Shown here: positions 9,125 to 15,880 of the stretch, one piece after another | Layout of the letters: the number at the start of each line of letters is the position of its first letter | Position numbering within the stretch: the first letter of the stretch is position 1 | Origin: Phreatobacter sp. | GTDB taxonomy: Bacteria; Pseudomonadota; Alphaproteobacteria; Rhizobiales; Phreatobacteraceae | Reading direction: 5' to 3' | Assembly (NCBI RefSeq): GCF_030691135.1 | Contig: NZ_JAUYFA010000114.1 | Coordinates: 1-41,492 of the forward strand | Length of the DNA: 41,492 nt | Position numbers and translations under genes: made by a program | Notes under the pieces: model-generated | The model's database searches: none | What the model was told of the DNA's origin: nothing | What the model saw: the letters and a program-made list of their open reading frames with translations, nothing else

Positions 9125-9286
9125 GCCTCGGCGCCCGATCGGCGCTGCCCCGGACTCTTCAGCCCCCCAGCCCCCCGGGGTCAGTCCGATCGTGTCGAGC
9201 ACCATCGGTCCTGCCGATGGAAACGTTCGGTCATCCCCTCCGACGCGAACGTGCGGGCCGGCGCTTCTGCGCCGGCCCGTTTTTTT
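9125..9286 (+). ncRNA. Candidate structured small RNA or leader ending in terminator
   Basis: The 307 bases between the YbaK-type gene and the pterin dehydratase hold no credible gene but a run of hairpins on the plus strand. These are GCGCC/GGCGC at 9131-9145, a perfect 7-bp stem CCATCGG/CCGATGG at 9202-9220, a perfect 7-bp stem ACGTTCG/CGAACGT at 9223-9252 with a 16-base CCCCTCC-containing loop, and then a strong terminator. A pyrimidine-rich anti-Shine-Dalgarno-like loop beside a terminator hairpin is common in alphaproteobacterial trans-acting sRNAs. It could instead be a long 3' UTR or an attenuating leader of the dehydratase gene. The 5' end is a guess. Confidence 0.4.
9254..9286 (+). 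terminator. Strong Rho-independent terminator
   Basis: A perfect 11-bp GC stem (9254-9264 with 9269-9279), TTCT loop and seven T at 9280-9286. It is the best terminator in the window. It lies 225 bases after the YbaK-type gene and 49 bases before the dehydratase start. Confidence 0.92.
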
Positions 9287-9335
9287 CGGCCATGCTCGGC
9301 CGCGGGAGAGGGACGAACCGAAGGTGGAGATCCTC

Positions 9336-9629
9336 ATGGCCGGCAGGCTGACCGACGACGAACGACGCGCGGCGATGGCCTCGCTTTCCGGCTGGATCGC
9401 CGTGGAGGGCCGTGACGCCATCACCCGGCGCTTCGCTTTCCGTGACTTCTCCGAGGCCTGGGGCTTCATGAGCCGCGTGGCGCTCGCCGCCGAGGCGATG
9501 GACCACCATCCCGAATGGTTCAATGTCTACCGGACGGTGGAGGTCACGCTGTCGACCCACGACGCCGGTGGGCTGACGGCCAGGGACATCGCGCTCGCCC
9601 GCGCCATGAACGAGATCGCGGGCATCTGA
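9336..9629 (+). CDS. phhB: 4a-hydroxytetrahydrobiopterin dehydratase (pterin carbinolamine dehydratase)
   Basis: Dehydrates 4a-hydroxy-tetrahydropterin to regenerate the cofactor after phenylalanine hydroxylation. A 97-residue single-domain protein showing the family pattern: [45 protein letters not shown] with the conserved His-His-Pro-Glu-Trp, then [15 protein letters not shown] 9336 has GGAG seven bases upstream. No phenylalanine hydroxylase is in the window, so its role may be general pterin recycling. It is preceded by a strong terminator, so it has its own promoter or depends on read-through. Confidence 0.92.
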   Translation: MAGRLTDDERRAAMASLSGWIAVEGRDAITRRFAFRDFSEAWGFMSRVALAAEAMDHHPEWFNVYRTVEVTLSTHDAGGLTARDIALARAMNEIAGI

Positions 9630-9652
9630 CGCGGCTTTCGCCCGCCGGGCCG

Positions 9653-10606
9653 TCAGCGGTCGCAGGACCAGGTCATGACCGGCAGGCGGACTTCCCGCTC
9701 GCCGATGAAGCCACGCGCCGACCGCGCGGGAACCTCGACCTCGACGAGCCGCGTCGGCCCCATGTCGATGACCTGACGGAGCTGAACCTTTTCCCCCGCC
9801 TCCAGCCGGACGACGGGCTGGCCGCCGAGCGGGGCATCGAGGAGGTTGGCGCCCGCGGGGGCGATCTCCATCTCAAGAACACGGCAGGCGTCCGCTGTCC
9901 CCACGGCCGGCGCGCTCTCTGCAGCCGTCGGCGGCGACACCGTGATCGGCACGGTGCGGACGAGCCGCGGCTGTTCTGCGCCGCCGATTGGCGGCACGGG
10001 GGGCGTCGCCGCGGTTCCGCCGCCCTGCATGTTGAAGGCCGTCAGGCCGGCGATCCCCAGGGCCGCCAGTGCGGCGACGACCAGGATCACCAGAAACCAT
10101 TTCAGCCGCCGGGGCGACGGGTCCGGCAGGCGGACCTGTGCGCCGCCGCCGCGGGCGACATCGAGCTCCTTCTCGAGCTGGATCAGTGCCGAGAGGTGCG
10201 AGATCTGGGAATCGAGCTGGTCGTACCAGCCGTCGAAATCATCGGGGGCCGGGTCGCTCGCCCGATAGGCGCGGTCGAGCCCGTCCAGCGAGGCCCTGAG
10301 GTCGATATGCGGGCCCGTTGGAGGGGCGCCGATATCGGTTCCGAAACGGGTGATGGCGATCGCGAGGTCGTTCTCGGCGCGGGCGATGACGTCGCGCAGC
10401 GCGGCACGCGTCTCGGCATTGATCCGGTGGGCGAGGCGCTTGAGCTGGCCGGGCGGATCGGCCACCAGCTTGAGTTCCGCCGCCGCCTGGCGCAGCGCCT
10501 CCTCGATCGTTCCGCTGGGACGGGCGAGGCCGCCCATCCGACCGCCATAGGCGTCGAGGACGTGGAAACGGTAGCGGTAGGCCGAGACGAGCGGGGCGAC
10601 GTCCAC
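9653..10606 (-). CDS. Single-pass membrane protein with SH3-like C-terminal domain, unknown
   Basis: A 317-residue protein that I cannot assign to a named family. Residues 1-165 are soluble and helix-rich with acidic and basic heptad-like segments (LRQAAAELKLV, LDSQISHLSALIQLEKELDV). A clear transmembrane helix spans about 169-191 after a basic PRRLKW. A Pro-rich linker leads to a C-terminal region (about 243-312) that resembles a bacterial SH3 domain: ANLLDAPLGGQPVVRLEAGEKVQL, then VEVEVPARSARGFIGEREVRL. The topology suggests a cytoplasmic N-terminus and a periplasmic SH3-like domain that might contact peptidoglycan or a protein partner (inference). The start is GTG 10606 with GGAA just upstream. 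Confidence 0.7.
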   Translation of the reverse strand: MDVAPLVSAYRYRFHVLDAYGGRMGGLARPSGTIEEALRQAAAELKLVADPPGQLKRLAHRINAETRAALRDVIARAENDLAIAITRFGTDIGAPPTGPHIDLRASLDGLDRAYRASDPAPDDFDGWYDQLDSQISHLSALIQLEKELDVARGGGAQVRLPDPSPRRLKWFLVILVVAALAALGIAGLTAFNMQGGGTAATPPVPPIGGAEQPRLVRTVPITVSPPTAAESAPAVGTADACRVLEMEIAPAGANLLDAPLGGQPVVRLEAGEKVQLRQVIDMGPTRLVEVEVPARSARGFIGEREVRLPVMTWSCDR

Positions 10607-10633
10607 GAAATTCCGATCCTGGCGTTCAGGCCG

Positions 10634-10876
10634 TCATCGCCGCGTCATGCCGGTGGCCCCATCCCTGCGGATGACGGAGCCGTTCAGCATGGCATCGTCG
10701 ATGAACTTTGCGACCATTCTGGCAAATCCGTTCGGCCGGCCCGGCCGCGAGGTGACCAGCACCTGTGCTTGGCGCGATGGGCGGCCTTCGGGCGAAAGCG
10801 TGTCGAAATATGGCGCCGTGAGCCGCCCGCCTTCGGGGCCGGCGATCGCCGTCGCGGTCTGTCCGCCGAATGCCAT
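10634..10876 (-). CDS. Small hypothetical protein next to rhomboid protease
   Basis: An 80-residue protein of unknown function with high third-position GC, which supports real coding. Seen: GPEGGRLTAPYFDTLSPEGRPSRQAQVLV, then FARMVAKFIDDAMLNGSVIRRDG near the C-terminus. There is no signal peptide or membrane segment. I chose ATG 10876, with GGGGGAG close upstream. An alternative ATG at 10975 overlaps the rhomboid stop as ATGA and would give 113 residues; the extra 33 residues look less coding-like. Either way it is co-directional with and just downstream of the rhomboid gene. Confidence 0.6.
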   Translation of the reverse strand: MAFGGQTATAIAGPEGGRLTAPYFDTLSPEGRPSRQAQVLVTSRPGRPNGFARMVAKFIDDAMLNGSVIRRDGATGMTRR

Positions 10877-10971
10877 GCGCTCCCCCGAATCGATGCCCAA
10901 TGCATGGGCGCGCCCGATTGTTCCCGACTGTGTAGGCGAAAGGCCGCGGCGAGGCAAAATGCCGTCGGCGA

Positions 10972-11703
10972 TCATCCGCGACGCAGGGGAATGCCCGGGA
11001 CCGTGACCGGCAGCTGCCGCTGGTGGCTGAAGAAGACGACGTCGCGGCTCTTCATCAGGCCGACCAGCGCTGCGCCGGCCACGAGGCCGCCGATATGCGC
11101 CCACCAGGCCGTCGCACCGCCCTGGGTGGTGAACAGGTGATAGACCTGCAGCATGATCCAGGTGCCCAGCGCCAGCCAGACCGGGATCGTAAGGGGCAGG
11201 ATGTTGAAGACCAGCCCGAACACCCGGACCCGCGGGAACAGCAGGAGATAGGCCGCCAGCACGCCCGAGACCGCCCCCGACGCCCCGACCAGCGGCGCCT
11301 GCGAGGCCGGATTGATGACGAGATGCGCGGCGCCGCCGATCAGCCCGCACAGCAGGTAGAAGACGAAAAAGCGCCAGTGGCCCATGGCGTCCTCGATATT
11401 GTCGGCGAAGACCCAGAGGAACAGCATGTTGCCGATGAGATGCATCCATCCCGCATGCATGAACATGTAGGTCAGCCAGGTCGCCCAGGCCGGCACGATG
11501 ACGAGTTCTCTCGCCAGATGCGCCTGTTCGGTGACGACGGCCGGAATGAGCCCGAGGCCGAGCATGTTGGCATTGGCCGACTGCGACGGCACCAGCCCGG
11601 TCGTCAGCAGGAAGACCGCGACGTTGAGGGCGATCAGCGCGAAAGTGACATAGGGCGCGGTGATGTGGCGGTGGGGATTGTGATCGGAGAGGGGGATGAA
11701 CAT
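10972..11703 (-). CDS. Rhomboid-family intramembrane serine protease
   Basis: Cleaves substrates within or near the membrane plane. 243 residues with about six transmembrane helices. The catalytic pair is visible: Ser142 in GASGAVSG and His203 in WWAHIGG. The conserved HAGWMHLIGNMLFLWVFADNIED loop region is also present. The N-terminal segment MFIPLSDHNPHRHITAPYVT is typical of the alphaproteobacterial group. ATG 11703 is the natural start. It diverges from the metC-type gene, and a small unknown protein follows on the same strand. The substrate is unknown. Confidence 0.93.
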   Translation of the reverse strand: MFIPLSDHNPHRHITAPYVTFALIALNVAVFLLTTGLVPSQSANANMLGLGLIPAVVTEQAHLARELVIVPAWATWLTYMFMHAGWMHLIGNMLFLWVFADNIEDAMGHWRFFVFYLLCGLIGGAAHLVINPASQAPLVGASGAVSGVLAAYLLLFPRVRVFGLVFNILPLTIPVWLALGTWIMLQVYHLFTTQGGATAWWAHIGGLVAGAALVGLMKSRDVVFFSHQRQLPVTVPGIPLRRG

Positions 11704-11866
11704 CGCGCCATGTTAGCCGCGCGAACCGAATTCTGTCATCGTGCTTTACAAGCTCCTCGCAACGCCGCTTGATTCCACGATACCGGAAATGTAGTTGCGG
11801 ATGATGGAACGCCTCGCCGGTCTCAAGGCCGCACGAGGCACGTCCCCGCCTGACCAGGATAGCCCC

Positions 11867-13027
11867 ATGACCGCCGACAAGTCCTCCGGCCTCCAGCCAC
11901 GCACGCTCGCCGCCCAGGCGCTGGGCTGGGAGGAGGCCGAGACGCATGGCGTGGTGACGCCGATCCATGTCGCCACCACCTTCATCCGCGATCCCGACAA
12001 CCAGTACCGCAACGGCTTCGTCTATGGCCGGCCCGACAACCAGACGGTGCGCCAGTGCGAGGCGATTCTGGCGGCGCTGGAGGAGGGGCCCGAGGCCCTG
12101 CTGCTCGGCTCCGGCATGTCGGCGGCGACCGCCGTGGTCATGGCTCTGCCGGCCGGCGCCCACATCGTCGCGCCGACGATCATGTACTGGGCGCTGCGCA
12201 ACTGGCTGATGAACGACGCCGTCACCTATGGCTATACGACCAGCTTCGTCGACACCACCGACCTCGCCGCCGTGAAGGCCGCGGTCGTGCCCGGCAAGAC
12301 CAGGCTCGTCTGGCTGGAGACACCCTCCAACCCGCTCTGGACCGTCGCCGACATCGCCGCCATCTCGGACATCGCCCATGCCGCCGGCGCCATCTGCGCG
12401 GTGGATTCCACCGTGGCGACGCCGGTCTTCACCCGGCCGCTGACGCTCGGCGCCGATATCGTCATGCATGCCGCGACGAAATATCTGAATGGCCATTCCG
12501 ACGTCGTCGCCGGGGCTCTCGTCACGCGGGAGGTGAACGAGTTCTGGGCGAAGGTCCGGCGCGTCCGCTCCATGCACGGCCAGATCCTCGGCCCCTTCGA
12601 GGCCTTTCTGCTGATGCGCGGCATGCGCACCCTGCATGTGCGGGTCGAGGCGCAGGCCAGGGCCGCCCTTGCCCTCGCCGAGAAGCTGAAGGCCCATGCC
12701 ATGGTCGCCGACGTGCTCTATCCGGGCCTTGCCTCCCACCCGCAGCACGCGCTCGCCGCGCGGCAGATGCAGGGCGGCTTCGGCGGCATGATGTCGGTAC
12801 GGGTGAAGGCCGGCGAACAGGCGGCCGTCTCCACCGCTGCCCGCGTTGCATTGTGGAAGCGGGCGACCTCGCTCGGCGGCGTCGAGAGCCTCATCGAGCA
12901 TCGCGCCTCGATCGAGGGCGCCGGCTCGCCCTGCCCGACGGACCTGCTGCGCCTGTCGGTCGGCCTCGAGGCGGTCGACGACCTCTATGCCGATATCGAC
13001 CGGGCGCTGCGAGCGGCCAACGCCTGA
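11867..13027 (+). CDS. metC: Cystathionine beta-lyase / trans-sulfuration PLP enzyme
   Basis: PLP-dependent enzyme of the Cys/Met metabolism family. The closest match by pattern is bacterial cystathionine beta-lyase, which yields homocysteine, pyruvate and ammonia from cystathionine. Seen: Y-x-R at NGFVYGRPDNQTVRQCE, GSGMSAATAVVMALPAGAHIV (PLP-phosphate site), WLETPSNPLW, and the PLP lysine in HAATKYLNGHSDVVAGALV. I use ATG 11867, preceded by AGGA at eight bases, giving 386 residues; the open frame starts at 11795. The family is certain; beta-lyase versus gamma-synthase/lyase is less so. It ends three bases before the stop of the convergent mcd gene. Confidence 0.85.
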   Translation: MTADKSSGLQPRTLAAQALGWEEAETHGVVTPIHVATTFIRDPDNQYRNGFVYGRPDNQTVRQCEAILAALEEGPEALLLGSGMSAATAVVMALPAGAHIVAPTIMYWALRNWLMNDAVTYGYTTSFVDTTDLAAVKAAVVPGKTRLVWLETPSNPLWTVADIAAISDIAHAAGAICAVDSTVATPVFTRPLTLGADIVMHAATKYLNGHSDVVAGALVTREVNEFWAKVRRVRSMHGQILGPFEAFLLMRGMRTLHVRVEAQARAALALAEKLKAHAMVADVLYPGLASHPQHALAARQMQGGFGGMMSVRVKAGEQAAVSTAARVALWKRATSLGGVESLIEHRASIEGAGSPCPTDLLRLSVGLEAVDDLYADIDRALRAANA

Positions 13028-13030
13028 GGG

Positions 13031-14710
13031 TCAGTTCGCCCCGTCGAGCAGGCGCCTTGCGATGACCTGCGCCTGGATCTCGGCGGCGCCCTCGAAGATG
13101 TTGAGGATGCGCGCGTCGCAGAGCACTCTGGACACCGGATATTCCAGCGCGAAGCCGTTGCCGCCATGGATCTGCAGGGCGTTGTCGGCCGCCGCCCAGG
13201 CGACGCGGGCGCCGAGCAGCTTGGCCATGCCGGCCTCGAGGTCGCAGCGCCGGTCGAGATCCTTCTGCCGTGCCGAGAAATAGGTGAGCTGGCGGGCGAT
13301 CATCACCTCCACCGCCATCATGGCGATCTTGTCGGAGACGCGCGGGAAGGCGATCAGCGGCTTGCCGAACTGCACCCGCTCCTGGGCATAGCGCAGCGCC
13401 AGGTCCATGGCCGCCTGGGCGACGCCGACGGCGCGCGCCGCGGTCTGGATGCGGGCCGCCTCGAAGGTCTGCATGAGCTGCTTGAAGCCCTGGCCCTCGA
13501 CACCGCCGAGCAGGTTGTCCGCCTTCACCTCGAAGCCATCGAAGGAGATTTCGTACTCCTTCATGCCGCGATAGCCGAGCACCTCGATCTCGCCGCCTGA
13601 CATGCCCTCAGCCGGGAACGGGGTCTCGTCGGTGCCGCGCGGCTTTTCCGCGAGGAACATCGACAGGCCCTTGTAGCCGGGCTCGCTCGGATCGGTCCGC
13701 ACCAGCAGCGTCATCACGTCGGCGCGCACGGGGTGGGTGATCCAGGTCTTGTTGCCGGAGATTTTGTAGACGTCGCCCTCGCGCACGGCGCGGGTCTTCA
13801 GCGAGGCGAGGTCCGAGCCGGTATTCGGCTCGGTGAAGACGGCGGTGGGCAGGATCTCGCCGGAGGCGATCTTCGGCAGCCAGTGGTCCTTCTGCGCCTG
13901 CGTGCCGCCGGCCAGGATCAGCTCCGAGGCGATTTCCGAGCGGGTGCCGAGCGAGCCGACGCCGATATAGCCGCGCGACAGCTCCTCGGAGACGACGCAC
14001 ATGCTCTCCTTGCCGAGGCCCATGCCGCCATAGCTCTCCGGCAGCGTCAGGCCGAAGACGCCGAGTTCGGCGAGCTTGGCGATGACCTCGAGCGGGATAT
14101 AGGCGTTCTCCAGATGCCATTGATGGGCATGGGGCAGGACCTCGGCCACCGAGAACTTGCGCATTTCGTCGCGGATCGCCTCCAGCGTCTCGTCGAGCCC
14201 CGGCTCGCCGAAATGGCCTGAGGATTCCTGCTCCTGCACCAGCGTTGCCAGGCGGGCGCGGTTGGCCGCCGTATTGCCGGTGGCGATCAGCGTATCGGCG
14301 GCGCCGGTGAAGCGGCGGGCGACATCGGCGGCGGACAGGCCGACATCACCGGGGCGCACCATCTCGCCCTGGCTCATCGGGATGCCGCCGACGATCTGCG
14401 CCAGATATTCGCCGAGGCCGATGCGGACGATGAGATCCTCGATCTCGCCGAACTTGCTCTCGGCGCCGAGGCGTTCGGCATAGGAGGCGAGCTGCCGCAC
14501 GCTCTCGACATAGGTGGCGAGCCAGGCGAGCCCGTGGGTCGCGCGCTGCTCGCGCTCGATGGCGGCCCCCGAGATGCGGCCGCCTTCGGTGACGCGGGCG
14601 CGCACCGCGGCGGTGGCCTCGGCCAGCACGGCATCGGCTGCGACGACCGCGCCCTGGGCGAGATCCGTCAGCGTGCCGGGAGCATCCTTCAGGGCGAGAG
14701 CGGGGCTCAT
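13031..14710 (-). CDS. mcd: (2S)-methylsuccinyl-CoA dehydrogenase
   Basis: FAD-dependent acyl-CoA dehydrogenase that oxidises (2S)-methylsuccinyl-CoA to mesaconyl-CoA in the ethylmalonyl-CoA pathway for acetyl-CoA assimilation. At 559 residues it is much longer than ordinary acyl-CoA dehydrogenases (about 380). It carries the roughly 170-residue N-terminal extension that marks Mcd, including ARRFTGAADTLIATGNTAAN. The dehydrogenase core follows, with ESYGGMGLGKESM, TAVFTEPNTGSDLASL (FAD/substrate) and IHGGNGFALEYPVSR near the end. ATG 14710 is preceded by GAGGGAA at a good distance. Other pathway genes (ccr, ecm, mch, mcl) are outside the window. A promoter and dyad precede it. Confidence 0.88.
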   Translation of the reverse strand: MSPALALKDAPGTLTDLAQGAVVAADAVLAEATAAVRARVTEGGRISGAAIEREQRATHGLAWLATYVESVRQLASYAERLGAESKFGEIEDLIVRIGLGEYLAQIVGGIPMSQGEMVRPGDVGLSAADVARRFTGAADTLIATGNTAANRARLATLVQEQESSGHFGEPGLDETLEAIRDEMRKFSVAEVLPHAHQWHLENAYIPLEVIAKLAELGVFGLTLPESYGGMGLGKESMCVVSEELSRGYIGVGSLGTRSEIASELILAGGTQAQKDHWLPKIASGEILPTAVFTEPNTGSDLASLKTRAVREGDVYKISGNKTWITHPVRADVMTLLVRTDPSEPGYKGLSMFLAEKPRGTDETPFPAEGMSGGEIEVLGYRGMKEYEISFDGFEVKADNLLGGVEGQGFKQLMQTFEAARIQTAARAVGVAQAAMDLALRYAQERVQFGKPLIAFPRVSDKIAMMAVEVMIARQLTYFSARQKDLDRRCDLEAGMAKLLGARVAWAAADNALQIHGGNGFALEYPVSRVLCDARILNIFEGAAEIQAQVIARRLLDGAN

Positions 14711-14734
14711 GGTGGTTCCCTCGGGTTGTTCGAC

Positions 14735-14765
14735 GTTGCTGCAATGCAAAATAACGCAGCGCAAC
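14735..14765. promoter_or_regulatory. Candidate operator upstream of mcd (interrupted dyad / GCAA repeats)
   Basis: A 31-base element with outer arms GTTGCTGC (14735-14742) and GCAGCGCAAC (14756-14765), a near-perfect inverted repeat broken by two bases. It can also be read as two similar 11-mers, TGCAATGCAAA and CGCAGCGCAAC, separated by ATAA. It covers the predicted -10 box and the probable start of transcription of mcd, so a bound protein could control it. A nearly identical 11-mer lies upstream of bdhA. The regulator is unknown. Confidence 0.35.
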
Positions 14766-14775
14766 GCTGTTTCAA
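14748..14775 (-). promoter_or_regulatory. Predicted sigma-70-type promoter of mcd
   Basis: On the minus strand the -35 is TTGAAA (14775-14770, 5 of 6 matches to TTGACA). A 16-base spacer precedes the -10 TATTTT (14753-14748, 4 of 6). Transcription would begin near 14740, about 30 bases before the mcd ATG. It lies in an A/T-rich island inside a GC-rich genome, within the 98-base gap after the upstream transporter gene. Confidence 0.45.
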
Positions 14776-14808
14776 TCCGGCAAATGACCGGTGATGCGCA
14801 GAAAAAGT

Positions 14809-15687
14809 TCAGCGCGGTCGGGTGGCGAGCCAGACGCCGACGGCGGTGACCGCCATGCCGACCAGCTGCACGAAGGTCAGCGTCTCGCCGAAGAACACGA
14901 AGGCCATCAGCGCCGAGACCGCCGGCACCAGATAGATATAGGCGGTCGCGCGGGACACCTCGCCGCGGCGGATCAGGTAGAGGAACAGGAAGATGCCGCC
15001 GACCGACAGGGCGAGCACCGACCAGGCCATGGTGAGGATCAGCGTCTGGTTCCATTCCGCCTCGACCTTGCCGAAGAGGGCGAGCAGCGGCAGCATCGTC
15101 AGCGAGGCCGCGATGTATTGCCATGCGGTCGTGGTGCGCATGTCGCCGCCGGAGACGAAGCGCTTCTGGTAGAAGGTGCCGGCCGTCACCGAGAGCATCG
15201 CGACGAGATTGACCGTCAGCGGGATCACGATGGCATCATAGACCTCGGCCGGCACGCCGACGAGCTTCGGCATCAGCACGAGGACGATGCCGGCGAAGCC
15301 CAGGGCGACGCCCAAGCCCTGTCGGGCCGTGATCCTTTCGCCGAGGATCGCCGGGGCGAGCAGCGCGGTCATGACCGGCTGGAGACCGGCCATGATCCCG
15401 GACACGCCCGACGGCACGCCGTTCCTGACGGCCCACCAGACCCCGGCGAGATAGAGCGCATGCAGGAGCACGCCTGACATCATCGCATGGCCGATCTCCC
15501 GTCCCGATCGCGGCCATGGCGCGCCCATGGCGAAGGCGATGGCGGCGATCACCGCGGCCGCCATGGCGAAGCGCAGGAACAGGAACCACAGCGGATCGGC
15601 CAGGCGCGCCGAGAAGCCCGCCACGATCCAGCCGGTCGACCAGGCGAACACGAAGAGGAAGGGAACGGCCCGCACCGCAAGGGACAT
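14809..15687 (-). CDS. EamA/DMT-family transporter
   Basis: Inner-membrane permease of the drug/metabolite transporter superfamily, about 292 residues with ten predicted helices from two tandem EamA domains (roughly 10-140 and 155-288). Members export amino acids, metabolites or drugs; the substrate here cannot be told. Visible: FLFVFAWSTGWIVAGFSAR near the N-terminus, GLQPVMTALLAPAILGERIT at the end of the first domain and PAVSALMAFVFFGETLT at the end of the second, the usual paired P...GE motifs. I chose ATG 15687 (MSLAVRAVPFLF); the frame is open to 15741. It is 98 bases upstream of mcd on the same strand. Confidence 0.85.
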   Translation of the reverse strand: MSLAVRAVPFLFVFAWSTGWIVAGFSARLADPLWFLFLRFAMAAAVIAAIAFAMGAPWPRSGREIGHAMMSGVLLHALYLAGVWWAVRNGVPSGVSGIMAGLQPVMTALLAPAILGERITARQGLGVALGFAGIVLVLMPKLVGVPAEVYDAIVIPLTVNLVAMLSVTAGTFYQKRFVSGGDMRTTTAWQYIAASLTMLPLLALFGKVEAEWNQTLILTMAWSVLALSVGGIFLFLYLIRRGEVSRATAYIYLVPAVSALMAFVFFGETLTFVQLVGMAVTAVGVWLATRPR

Positions 15688-15880
15688 GGCGATCTCACGC
15701 AAGGAGGCGCGGACCCTAGGGGGCGGCCGACCAAAACTCAATCATTGACGCAGGGGAACGTTATTCGTCAGCAACGTACTGTAAAACCAAGAAATTCTTG
15801 ACCGCACAGCGGATCGGATAGTCATTCCTTAACCAATGAGGAGCAGTATCGCCTCGCTGCAAACTCGGGGACTCATAGCA

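Noticed and set aside
11769-11797. Possible metC promoter TTGATT-17-TAGTTG
   Set aside because: The -10 match is weak; not enough to annotate.
14711-15124. Extension of the mcd frame upstream of 14710
   Set aside because: Crosses the promoter region and the antisense of the EamA gene; Mcd length is already complete from ATG 14710.
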